From contig NC_065873.1 of the NCBI RefSeq assembly GCF_933775445.1, positions 20,460,001-20,524,000 of the forward strand: a stretch of 64,000 nucleotides of DNA, read 5' to 3'. Both the position numbers and the translations under genes were made by a program. The notes under the pieces are model-generated. The model was not told where the DNA came from and searched no databases. It saw nothing but the letters and a program-made list of their open reading frames with translations. The stretch comes from Argentina anserina (Eukaryota; Streptophyta; Magnoliopsida; Rosales; Rosaceae). Positions 21,828 to 32,903 of the stretch are shown piece after piece (within the stretch, counting starts at the first letter, position 1; each line of letters opens with the position of its first letter).

Positions 21828-24800
21828 AGAGATTGAGCTTATCTCTATTCTCCTTACTTCTTGCTTGGTCTACATGAACATGAGCTCAGAGCAGAGCAAA
21901 GAAAGATGCAATGAACACAGACAGTGCTATCTCATGGTTTGTAGAGAGAATTAAAGCAAAAGCCTTTTGGTTGCTTTCTTGCTCTCTCTTCACCCTGTCT
22001 TTCACATGGGAGATCTGGCTTCTTTATCAGCAATGCCGCAATTGCAGGTCACTCTTTCTTTCTCGTTTCTCTTATAGCTTTGACTCCTTTGAGAGAATAA
22101 AACAAGGTGTCGGTTGTGTGCTCCAAGCTCCCTCAATGCCATTTTTTATGGTAGTTGAGTGGGACCTTCAATGACTCCTCCATTTTATTTTTCACCGAAA
22201 AGGAAGGAAGGTCTGCAGTAGAAGTATGGAAGTACATGTATTCATTCTTCTTGTTCCTAGTTTGTTAAGGTAAACAGATTTTGGATTCAACATTAGCTGT
22301 TCTGTTCGATCAAGATTAGTATTAAGGAGACTACACTAATTGATATGATAATTACTTGCATATTATGTAAGAAGGTGCTTTTTTTTGGATCAGCTGTGGT
22401 TTTAGATAAATAATGTATGCACAATTTATAAGTCAGTATTTTACTACAGTATGTTGGTTTCTTCAAAGTTACATGTAATGAGTTAAGTTATATTAGGCTT
22501 AGTGTAATGTCTCCAAGAAATAAGAATACAACATGCAAGTTTTTATGAGATGAAAACTGCCAAGATTACATTCTATTTTATGGTGAACAAATAGACAACT
22601 GCAAGTAAATATGGATTTATTGGCTCAGACTCTCAGTAAGTCCGGATGAAAAAAAAAATGCAAGAGTCAAACAACCCAATTGCCAAGTTCAAGTCACTTT
22701 AGAGTTTAGACAACAAATAAATTATTTTAAAAAAGAAACCAAAAATATTTCAATAAATATCCAAATCAATTATTATTTCTGTCTTGATTTTAATAGTAGC
22801 ACACGATAGGAGAGGCTGTGAGTGGATCACTTGTGAAGATAATGATTGGGCACCATAATACATGGACAAAGTATCAGTCAGCAACTCAGCATTGTTAACC
22901 TGTGGATCTTGATTAATCCTCCATTCTTATATCAAACTCCAACTGCTTTACCATGCAGGGTAGTCTGACTGGATTTCCAATTCCTTCCTGTGTTAGCCGT
23001 GTACAACAGTGTTGATTCACATTTTTACTTATAAATTGCGAACTCATGCCATTTTACTTATAAGGCTCGGAGTTGCGAGTAATTAGAAACATTGATTCAA
23101 ATATTGCTGAGTGGCTAAGATGATTTTGACTCCTTGAGGGTTTGAGGTTGGCTACTTATTGGAGTTATTGGTATAGGGGTGAGGGGACACTTGAACCTCC
23201 AAATTTGGTTTCATATGAAAACATGATTGAATTTGCCCATGTACTTACGTTCATGTCCATACAGTATATAAATTAATGGAGTTTTTAATTTTTTTTTGTT
23301 CTTTTAAATATGAATCAAGGGTATGTCAGAAATGGGACAATGCCAGATTACAGCTAGGGAGAGTTGTCGGTAGAGAGCGATAATATTAGAATCAATGGAA
23401 ATGCCATTTTGCTACTAGTCCTAGATAATGTTGCACATTTTAATTAACATGTTTAGTCGGTGCGAAATAGGTGACTAAGCAAATCCTATTGTATATTGTA
23501 TCTTTTCTATTGGTTGTATACGATATGTTCCTTCGCTTAGGTTTCCTTTGGTCTATTTGAAGGGAAATATAGAAAAAATGCACCTAACTTTGGTCGACGG
23601 TGAGGTATATATCATAGGTAAATCATGATCATGATACAATGATGAAATCATAATTTTACGATATAGAGAAATGATGGATCCAATGTGGATAAATCCGTCT
23701 CATATCCATAATGAATACCATTAGGTTGATTATTCTCCGTTATTCGAATGACGCTATTTTGTTTGACAATTCTTATTTTTTTCACAATTTTGAGATTATC
23801 AAATACAACATGTTATTATCACTTAACAAGTAACAATATCTTGTAAAGATAGTTGTGAAGTTGGGGAAAATGACATGTTCGAACATTGCCTTTAAAGTGA
23901 AGGATAAGATGAGAATCAATCCTTTTGTTGTAAGAAGTACTATATGAATACATTGAGCGATATATTGTACTTACAAATCAAAGTTATGGCTTTTACGAGT
24001 ACACTACAATGTATAGAAACATAGTAGTGGTTCTATTAACGATTTCTCCCTATTAACACACTCTGACCTCATGAATCTCTTTCATCAAAGATTTGTGGAG
24101 AGTAGAACATTTGAAGAAAGGTTGTTTATCATCACACTTGTTGTGTCGGGTTGAATAAAGGGCCCAATCCATCTTACACAGCAACAAAACTTACAAGAGA
24201 GGTCAAGGAGTTTTCCGTCATTGGATTTGGTATTTTTAAAAGTGAATAGATTTGGGGGGTTTTCATGATATTTTCCCTCCACTCTCGCGCCTCAAATTTC
24301 TAGGGCTTCCAATTTCGTTCTTATCACTTTGTTTCTTCTTTGATCTATTCTTAGCCACATCTCTCTTAATTGTATCAGATAGATCTCTTCATCTCTTATT
24401 ACTGAAAATTTTGACCTTTCGATTTGTGAATTCTGGTGTTTCATTTTGTATTCGTGACTTTAATCCTGTTAAAGATTGATGCAATTTGTTTCGATGTTAC
24501 GTTTTATTTGAATTGCGGACTTGGTTTGTGATGAGATTGATGTATTTAGTTTCAAGAAAGTGATGATTCTTTGAGGTTTTGGTATTGGTTAAGAGTCTTA
24601 ATAAGTTTGATTCGATAAAAAAGAGCAATGTTTATGTTGTTGAGACTTGAGAGTTTTGTGTACCAGAAAGGTCTGGATGTCTGTGAAATGACCTGATAGA
24701 TTTTGGGTTTTCGAGTTTTGTTGTCGAATTATGATGAATAGTTAGTGTATACTAGCTAAAGATTTAACTATTTTGTTGTCCTGAAGTGAAATCAGTGGCT

Positions 24801-24932
24801 TAAACTACGAGGTATTTGACTGCGAATATACTCGTGCATTTTGGATTGGTTCTTTTGGTTTACTGAGGTCTCTGTGGGTCTCGTTTGCTTTATGATGCGA
24901 CTGTACTTGTGGTTTTTTCTGATCAATTTGAC
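21828..24932. other. Upstream region of the cyclin gene and intergenic DNA
   Basis: No intact gene is visible. A possible tRNA-derived SINE fragment lies at about 23105-23160: GAGTGGCTAAGATG resembles a pol III A box and GGGTTTGAGGTTGGC a B box, with no clear A-tail. 24250-24480 looks like the promoter/5' leader of the RanGAP-like locus (CTCTCGCGCCTCAAATTTC, then T-rich). Confidence 0.4.
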
Positions 24933-26541
24933 ATGGATTCTACAGCAGAAACTTTCGAGCATCGGCCTGTCATTCAAATTATGGCCTCCTTCTCAGGGCA
25001 CGAGAATTTCGCTTGTAGAACGGATGACCAACAATTTTACCACTCCATCGATGATTTCTCGAAATTTTGGTCTGCTCAGTAAACAAGAGGCTGAGGAGGA
25101 GGCCAGGAAAATTGAAGCACTAGCCTTTGCAGCTGCAGAGCAACAATTCGAGAAGGAAGCAAGTGGTGATGGAAGTTTTGCGGTGCAGGTGTATGCCAGA
25201 GATTCAAGTCAGCGTATGATGGAAGTTATGAAAAGAGGGCCCAAAATAAAGGAAGATGATGAGAAATCTATCTCTGTTGTTGAAAGTGTCTTTGATATCT
25301 CTGGTGGTCGCATATCTTTTATTGATGCAGAAGAGGCTGAAGAGCTTTTCAAACCACTAAGGGAGCACGGAAACTGCTATACTAAGATATGTATGAGCAA
25401 TATAAGCTTTGGTTTAGATGCAGCTCATGTTGCTGTACCAATCCTATCTTCCATCAAACATTAATTGAAAGAAGTGGTTTTGTCAGATTTTATTGCTGGA
25501 ATGTCAGAGACAAAAGCTATTGAAGTCATGAATTTGTTTTCTTCGGCCCTGGAAGGATGTATTTTGAGGTATCTGAACATTACAGACAATGCCATGGGCG
25601 AGAAGGGTGTTAACGCATTTGAGGCCCTTCTGAGATCACAAAGTAATTTGGAGGAACTTTATTTGATGAATGATGGTATTTCAAAAGAAGCTGCAAGAGC
25701 AGTTTCTAAGTTCATTCCATCCACGGAGAAGCTTAAAGTCCTTCATTTCCACAATAATATGACCAGACATGAAGGGGCAATGGCCATCTCTGATATAGTG
25801 AAGCGGTCACTTGTCTTGGAGGATTTCCGTTGTTCATCGACAAGGGTGGGCTCTGAAGGTGGTGTAGCTTTAGCTAAAGCACTTGGGACTTGCACACATT
25901 TGAAGAAGCTTGATTTGCGTGACAACATGTTTGGTGTAGAATATGGTGTTGCTTTGAGTAAAGTCCTATCTGCTTTTACAGGTCTTATTGAAATTTACCT
26001 CAGTTATCTTAACTTGGAAGATGAAGGAACAGAAGCCATTGCCAATGCTCTGAAGGATTCTGCACCTTTGCTTGAAGTTCTGGAACTGGTTGGAAATGAT
26101 ATCACACCCACATCAGCTGCTGCTTTGGCTTCTTGTGTAGAAGCAAAACAATTCCTTACCAGATTAGTTTTGACAAAGAATGAGCTGAAGGATGAAGGTG
26201 CAATTTTGATCAGTAAAGCATTGGCAGAGGGTCATGTTCAATTAACTGAGGTTGATTTGAGCTCTAATCAAATTAGAAGGGCTGGGGCAAGACTTTTGTC
26301 TTAGGCTCTTGTAAACAAGCCTGGGTTCAAGTTGCTGAACATAAATGGTAACTTCATATATGATGAAGGGATTGATGAGGTAGTGGATATGTTTAAGAAT
26401 TCCCCACATCTGCTTGGGCCTTTGGATGAGAATGACCCTGAAGGTGAAGAATTTGATGATGAGGATGAAGATGAAAGTGCTGATTATGAGGTTGAATTGG
26501 AATCAAGGCTCAAGGGCCTTAAAATAAAGCAAGAGGAGTAG
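24933..26541 (+). pseudogene. Ran GTPase-activating protein (RanGAP1-like) with three lesions
   Basis: A plant RanGAP activates GTP hydrolysis on Ran at the nuclear envelope. The locus is colinear with the family over its length: start at 24933 (MDSTAETF), WPP motif (KLWPPSQGTR), leucine-rich repeats (YLMNDG, LRDNMFGVE, LEVLELVGNDI) and an acidic tail (DENDPEGEEFDDEDEDE) ending at 26541. Three defects are visible. There is a frame change near 24970-24985, between HRPV and KLWPP, matching loss of 2 bp or gain of 1 bp. There is TAA at 25462-25464 after SSIKH and TAG at 26302-26304 after GARLLS; family alignment from memory has Gln at both stops, so each would be one C-to-T change. The CDS has no introns, as in Arabidopsis RanGAP1, so this need not be a retrocopy; no poly(A) tract follows. 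Sequencing error is the alternative. Confidence 0.85.
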
Positions 26542-26927
26542 AATCTCCGAGTCATGCAATTTGCTGCCTTTGCTAAATTGATTCAAAAATTGTTTTGATG
26601 AGCTATATCAGCTTATTTTAGTCAGTGTCGTAGATCTATTGTTGTAGATTAGGCTTAGTCTTTGGAACATTCAAGTTCAAGAGTCTAGTCAGTTGTGTGC
26701 TCTCTTTTCCTGTTACATTTGTTGCTAGAATATGTCTCCTGCTTATGGATGCAAATGGGTATGCTGAATTGATTTTGTTGTATGTCTATGAATTATAGTT
26801 TTCCTTTCTTTCTTGCAAGAATTGCACCTTATTCATTAAGACATTGAAATGTTCAGTTAGTTGCTTCTGAACTGGGGTGTGACCAATCTCTTTAGTGCAC
26901 AGGGATACAAGACACAAAATTGCAGTT
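26542..26927. other. Convergent 3' flanks
   Basis: The 3' region of the RanGAP-like locus meets the 3' end of CSP41A. Nothing else is visible. Confidence 0.5.
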
Positions 26928-28708
26928 TCACACAGCTACTGGAACTTTTAGGGACTCCAGTATCTTATCATCCAAATCAAATTTGATGGCTTTCTTGTCT
27001 CTCCCAATCTTTAAGTACTCCTCAAATCGCTCTTTCAAGTCTTCACTGAGGTTTGTGGTACTCTTCCATCCCAAAATATCCTTAGCAGCTCTTGGTTCTG
27101 CATAGAAGTGCTGCAAAGTAGACAAAAATAATCTCATAAGCATTGCCAGTCAATGTACAGGGTACTACACGATTAGTCATAGATGCCCTTTTATAGCTAA
27201 GCACAATAAGTTTTCAGAGTAGTAGTCATAGATGCATTATGTTGTCGACATTCATGTTATGTTTGAAACTTCTCACTGAAAATGTTATTACCATGTTACG
27301 GAATGGAAATGCTTTCTTTGCATCAACCCCAGCAGCTTTTGGTTCATAATGCACTATGTTCACTGGGCGTCCGGCAGCTTGAGCACAGAGTTTTGCCAAT
27401 CCATCAAGAGTGACAGCACGATCACTTACACAGTTGAAAATGTTACCAGATGCAGCATCTGCATTCTCAACTGCTAAAGTGAGCATGGAGGACAAGTCCT
27501 TAACATGGGAGATATTTGTAAGTTGCATTCCAGAGCCAGGGATTGGAACTGGTCTGTCCCTCACAATTCCTGCACAGGGAAACATTACAGGTACATTACA
27601 GGTTGGTTTTATGTTTGGCTTAAATTATATCACACTGGAAACTGTCTGAGATCATATACTTACGATCGAAGAACCACTCCTCGCAATCTTTGTTGTTGCC
27701 GGATCCTATCATGTACTGTGGACGAAAACTTGCCCAACTACCAAACACTTCTGCAATATACTTTTCTACTGCAACATGACCAGCATCGGCTTTAACCACA
27801 TCCTGCATTGGTAAAGATCTTAGTAAACTAAAGCAAAAACAAAGTCTTATTCAGATGGAAGAGAAACATACCCCTTCGACATGAGGAGGCTCATCAGTCG
27901 GCTTATAAATCCCAGCACTGCTGATAAACAGGAATTGCTTTGCACCAGAAATATTTGCCCAATCAGCCACTGGCCTGTGTGCATAGAGTAATTATCATAT
28001 GCACAACATACCAAAAACCACATAAATTGAAGCAATACCGTACTTTACTGCGTCCAAATCCTTGCCATTGTTATCCAACACAACATCAAATGCTGATCCT
28101 TCCAAAACCTTAGCAATTGCTGTTGGTTCTCCCCACACTGTCTTCCCCCCGGCACTCACAATTTCCTTAAGAACACAAAAGCAAACGTTCAATATCACAT
28201 AACAATGGGAAAAACAGTTGTGAACTAGCACGGGATCAGGCAGTCACCACTATATCAAACTCGTCTACTTAATTTATCGATACATTAAGTAGACATACAA
28301 GAATGTGTGAGTACTTACTGAGAATCTGGTGAATGGGGTCTTTTTCATCTTGTCCGAGCTTTCTTCACCAACGGTCAATATGGTGACCTCATGGCCAGAG
28401 CCCAGAAGCTCTTTTGCGAAGTAGAATCCAATGACTGCATGACCACCACTGTTGGTGTTGACGATCAGGACCTTCTTCTTGTCTGCAACAATGGCCTTGA
28501 CACTGAAGGAACAAGGGCTGAAGCGCCTTGAGGTTGTGGGGTATGTGACAAAAGAATGAGAGACTGAGAGGGAAGAGGAGAGAGTGGTGGAGAGGTGGGA
28601 AGAAGATGAGAGAGAGAGGCGTGAAGGAGAGAGAGAAGGTGGTGTGAGGTTGGAGTGTGGAGAGGAGAAGAGCACAGAGGAGAAGGAGGATGAAGTAAGA
28701 GTGGCCAT
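26928..28708 (-). CDS. CSP41A: Chloroplast stem-loop binding protein of 41 kDa, a type
   Basis: Six exons on the minus strand (28319-28708, 28044-28165, 27872-27974, 27664-27802, 27292-27569, 26928-27110) join to 404 aa. The first 70 residues are Ser-rich and fit a transit peptide. An atypical short-chain dehydrogenase fold follows: [18 protein letters not shown] near residue 77, then [27 protein letters not shown] and a family-typical [25 protein letters not shown]41 proteins bind and cleave stem-loops of plastid mRNA and rRNA and stabilise ribosome-free transcripts in the stroma. The last exon ([13 protein letters not shown]) matches the family C-terminus. No lesion is seen. Confidence 0.94.
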
Positions 28709-30110
28709 TGGAGCGTTGAGTTGGTTACAAATTGATTGTGTGGGAATTGAGAACCAAAAGTTTCTTCTAGATAAACAAATAGAAAATCCCTATAATACAG
28801 GTATTGCTTTTCTTGTTATATTTATTTGGCTAGCCAACAATTCTGATTTATTTGAAATATTGCTCAATTTTGGTCCTTTATTTGGCTAACGAGGCCACCT
28901 TCAGTTTTGTGGTCCAGGTTCCTTTTTGTTACTAGTATGTATTTTAGTGAATGTCGTGAACGCCTTTGTCTCTTGGCTTTCTTCAAGATTGTATGAAAAT
29001 AGTTTCAAAAAGTTTATGTATATTAGAGTAAAAACTACGAGTTTCAAGGTTAACGACCATGGAAAGTTGGTTTTGTTAGCCATATGATCAACTGTTTAAG
29101 ATACTAGTTACCATCCTAGACTAGCGTTACGATTCTCATTCACCACTAAGATCATTAGATCAAATAATTACACGTAACTTATTCAATACACGTATCTACA
29201 CGGGTTATCATAACTGTTGATTTCAACATGTGGAATGTATTTTTGATCGTTTGAGATCAGACTTTATTTTAGCGCAAGGGTGGCGAGTGAGATTTGAATA
29301 GTATTGACAGAACAAAGAATTCATATTCATCCTCTGGGCCACAGTAAATTTTCATCAAATGTTCAAATTGAGATTGATCTCTCAAAACAAAAGGAGACCA
29401 AATAAGCAAAATAAGGTGTACAGAATTGATCAATATACAATACACAGTAATAGGGGTGGCGGCAGGATAGGACCAAGGCCATGCTCTATGTCGACCAAAT
29501 TGAATGAGAAGGCGCAACCGCCCAGGAGTCGGTGGTGGCGGTGGCGGTGGCATGGAGGCAGGATAGGATTTTGGAGGCCGTGCTCCCTCTCAAGGACGAC
29601 GGATTCATGGTCAGAAAAGTTGGGGCCCTCGGCGAGGGTGAGGGAGAAACTGAGGAAGAGATCGGCAGAGGAGAATCTAAATTGGAGATTCGGTTGCTGG
29701 CGGCGAAGGGTGGGGTATTCTGGTGGTGGAGGTGATGCAGGAAGACATGAAATAATTAAGGGCAGCGAGTCTCGCGCATGAGGCACTAACTAAGGCCAAC
29801 TTGGTGTGTCTCCATCACTATATCTGGGTAACTGGGTTCATACTTCGTACTGAGAATAGAATATGAACAAACAAAAAGGAGATGATAAAAGAGGAGGTCA
29901 TCCCGGTCAACAACCGATAAACGGTCACTAAGTTAGGGTTTAAAACAAAAACAAAAAGTTAGGATTTAATTTAATATATAATTATAACTTTCTTTAATAA
30001 ATTCGTTTTCTTTTCAATTTAATTTGTTTGATAATCCTCTTTTATTTTTCTGAATTAATTCAACCTTTTTTTTCTTTTCTGTTGGGATGAGTACATCAAG
30101 CGCATCCCCA
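28709..30110. other. Upstream of CSP41A and intergenic DNA
   Basis: A GC-richer island at about 29450-29780 carries overlapping open frames on both strands and an internal duplication (GGCAGGATAGGA...GGCC.TGCTC at about 29461 and 29552). No domain is recognisable. It starts with ATAGGGGTGGCGGC, resembling a hAT end, but no partner terminus was found. Confidence 0.4.
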
Positions 30111-32030
30111 TGCGAATGTATTAATTTTTCAGTGATTTTTTGGGCTCCATAGCTATAGATGAGGATTTCTTGAAGTTAAAATAAAATTAAAGTCAGTTAA
30201 AAAAAAATTTTATGCGGTCAGGAAATTGCCACATGGCAGATTTTAACCTTACATGGATTTTTTAACTTTTGAAACTTTTTAAAAATGTTAGTAAATTACC
30301 AAGGTGTTCAAAAAATTCCATAAAAATCACCACATTCTTAGAATGATATGATTTATTTGACTAAATAAAAATTTTGAAATTTTCATATTTAGCAAGATAT
30401 ACCTACTCTTATGGACGTCCAATGGTACACAAGTTCCACATCTCAATCAAGATCCAAACATTGACGAAATTATGTAAAATTTGAACCAAATCTAAATCTC
30501 ACTACTATGATCCCATCTAACAGTCAAATTTTAATTTCTTCAAATTTAACAGCATGAATCACAACGTGCGTGCTAAAGTCCTATAACTTGTTACATATGT
30601 TTTATGTAAGCATGTATGTTTTCATACCAACTACACTGGGGAAAAAGATTTTACAATTTAAACCGTACGATGTCCTAACTATAGTGTATGATGGCTATTG
30701 TAAAAATTTCACATTATTTCTATTACGTTTGGGTCTCGATCAACTTAGTTAACATTATGTAGCATTTGTCAACCCTAAGGGCAGCAGTGTCACTCGAACT
30801 TAAATAATTTTTTTTACAGAACTGGATAGAGGGCATCAATGTGAGAACACGCTAATTTTCTGTGATGTTTTTTAACTCCGAAACTATTTATGGGGAGTTT
30901 TTGAAACTAAAAAAATAAATGAAGTCACCCATAAAAAGATTTGTGTGGTCAAGAAACTGCCATGGGACATATTTTAACTTTATGTGGCTTTTAAAACTTC
31001 TGAAACTTTCTAAAAACGTTAACAAATTGTTCAGGTGTTTGAAAAATTTCATAAAATTACCACGTTCTTTGAATGATACGATATATTTGACTACATATTT
31101 TTTTTTTGAATTTTTCATTTTTGGCAAATATACATACCCTTACGGACGTCCGATGGTACACAAGTTCCACCTCTCAATCAAAATTCAAACATTGACGAAA
31201 TTATGTAAACTTTGAACCAAATCAAAATCACACTACTATTATTGCATCTAACAGTCAAATTTTCATTTTTTTTTTCGAATTTAACAACATGAATTACAAC
31301 GTGCTTGCTAAAGTCCTATAACTTGTTATATGTGTTTTACGTAAGTGTGTGCGTTTTCAAATCAACTACACTGAGGAAAAATAATTTTAAAATTTTAAAG
31401 TACAATGGGTCCTTAGTATAGTGTATGATGACTAGTGTAAAAAATTCACATATTTTCTATTACGTTTGGGTCTCGATCCACTTAGTTAATAAGGTGTAGT
31501 ATTGACATTCCTAATGACAGTTGTGTCACTCGAACATAAATATTTGAAATTTTTAACAGTACTGGATAGAGGGCATCGATGTGAGAACGTACTAATTTGT
31601 TGTGATTTTTTTGGACTCTAGATCTATTTATGGGGATTTTTTGAAACTAAAAATAAATAAATAAAGTCACCTATAAAATGATTTGTGCGGTCAAGAAACT
31701 GCCATGTACAGATTTTAATTTTACGTGGTTTTTAAAACTTCTAAAACTTTCTAAAAATGTTAGATAATTGTTCAGGTATTTGTAAAATACTAAAATTTTA
31801 TAAAAATTACCACTCTTAATATGATATGATCTATTTAACTATATACAAATTTTAAAATTTACACATTTGGCATATATGTCTACCTTTACGGACTTCTGAT
31901 CGATCAACACCCACCCATTGACCCATATATTGACGAAATTATATATAATTTGAACCAAATCTAAATCTCATTATTGTGATCACATCAAACTGTTTATTTT
32001 TTATTTTTTCAAAATTTAACATCATTATCA
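30111..32030. repeat. Tandem array of about 735-bp units (two full, one partial)
   Basis: Equivalent points recur at 30131, 30861 and 31601 (GTGAT...T.GG/AACTCC), and again at 30411, 31142 and 31888 (AYGGACGTCC and its diverged form ACGGACTTCT). This gives periods of 730-746 bp. Each unit has the same order: GTGGTCAAGAAACTGCCATG, TTTTAAAACTTCTGAAACTT, ATTGACGAAATTATGTAA, GTTTGGGTCTCGATC. Units 1 and 2 are complete; unit 3 fades near 32030. There is no coding capacity. The AT-rich satellite-like array resembles pericentromeric or dispersed plant tandem repeats, but this family is unknown to me. Confidence 0.88.
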
Positions 32031-32728
32031 TCAATTTTTCTTTTTTTGAAATATATTGTTGTTAATTAATATATTTATTATTAAAAATAAAAATAAATTA
32101 TATAATTAACTTGAATGCATCTAAAAATTGTTAATAGTCAGAAAATTAGTTAAAAATTCTTATTACTTCTCAACCTTAAGGATTAAAACCCTAAACACAA
32201 TATAAAATCCAAAACAACACCCAAACGGTAAATCCAAATCGAATTAATTTTCCAAAAAGAAAATCAACCAATCAAGAGATGGCATCCTTATCTTTCGCTC
32301 AATGCATCACCATTGTTGCCACCCACCGCCGCAACTCATCGCCAGCTTCCCCTCACCCTCGTGGTCGACATGGAAAACGGCCCAGATTCATGATAATGCA
32401 TTGAGACAATCTTTCGAGTTTCCTCTGATTCCTCCTCAGCTTTTCACTCCCCTCGCCGTCGTTCCCCTCCCACAGGATGGGGTCGGTTATCCAGTACTCC
32501 ACACTGCTGTTTCTTCAACCCGAAGTTCCGGCCTCGGCCACGACGGCCACTCCCTTGCCATTACCGGTGTCTCCTCCATGCTATTCCAGCTCTGCATCCT
32601 AACATTATATCGCTGCGGTAGATTGTACGTGAACACCTTCAGCGGTGGACCGGTGAAACATAGCGACTGAGTGCAGTAATGGCCAGTGGGACGGTGCCGA
32701 TGAAGATGTAGTAGGAGATGAGAAGTAG
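32031..32728. other. GC-richer stretch with unassigned 122-codon frame
   Basis: A plus-strand open frame at 32302-32670 reaches the copia insertion zone. Its composition is coding-like and unlike its neighbours, but I recognise no domain on either strand. The copia element was inserted just after it, at 32724-32728. Confidence 0.35.
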
Positions 32729-32730
32729 AG

Positions 32731-32896
32731 TAGAATAGGCTAAAATCACTTGTGTATTGATATGAATAGTTACAAGGTATTTATAGGATTCTAGGCTACC
32801 AATTAACAAGTATGAAACCAAAGATAATTTGTCAATTACTACGGCTTAGAGATTTGGTTGGTGAGATCCGGTGTGTATATTTGACTCATGCTAACA
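32731..32896 (-). repeat. 3' LTR of the copia element
   Basis: 166 bp; on the minus strand it begins TGTTAGCATGAGTC. It differs from the 5' LTR at four sites between about 32768 and 32800. Confidence 0.9.
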
Positions 32897-32903
32897 CTCC
32901 CCC

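Noticed and set aside
21911..22174. 87-codon plus-strand frame with hydrophobic residues
   Set aside because: It lies in the presumed promoter/5' UTR of the minus-strand cyclin gene and has no family features or splice partners.
29269..29786. Overlapping Pro- or Arg-rich frames on both strands
   Set aside because: The frames follow from a GC-rich duplicated island. No domain, no splice structure, and no codon pattern favours one strand.
30570..31215. Short frames within the 735-bp tandem repeat
   Set aside because: They are not conserved between repeat units, so they are chance frames in AT-rich DNA.
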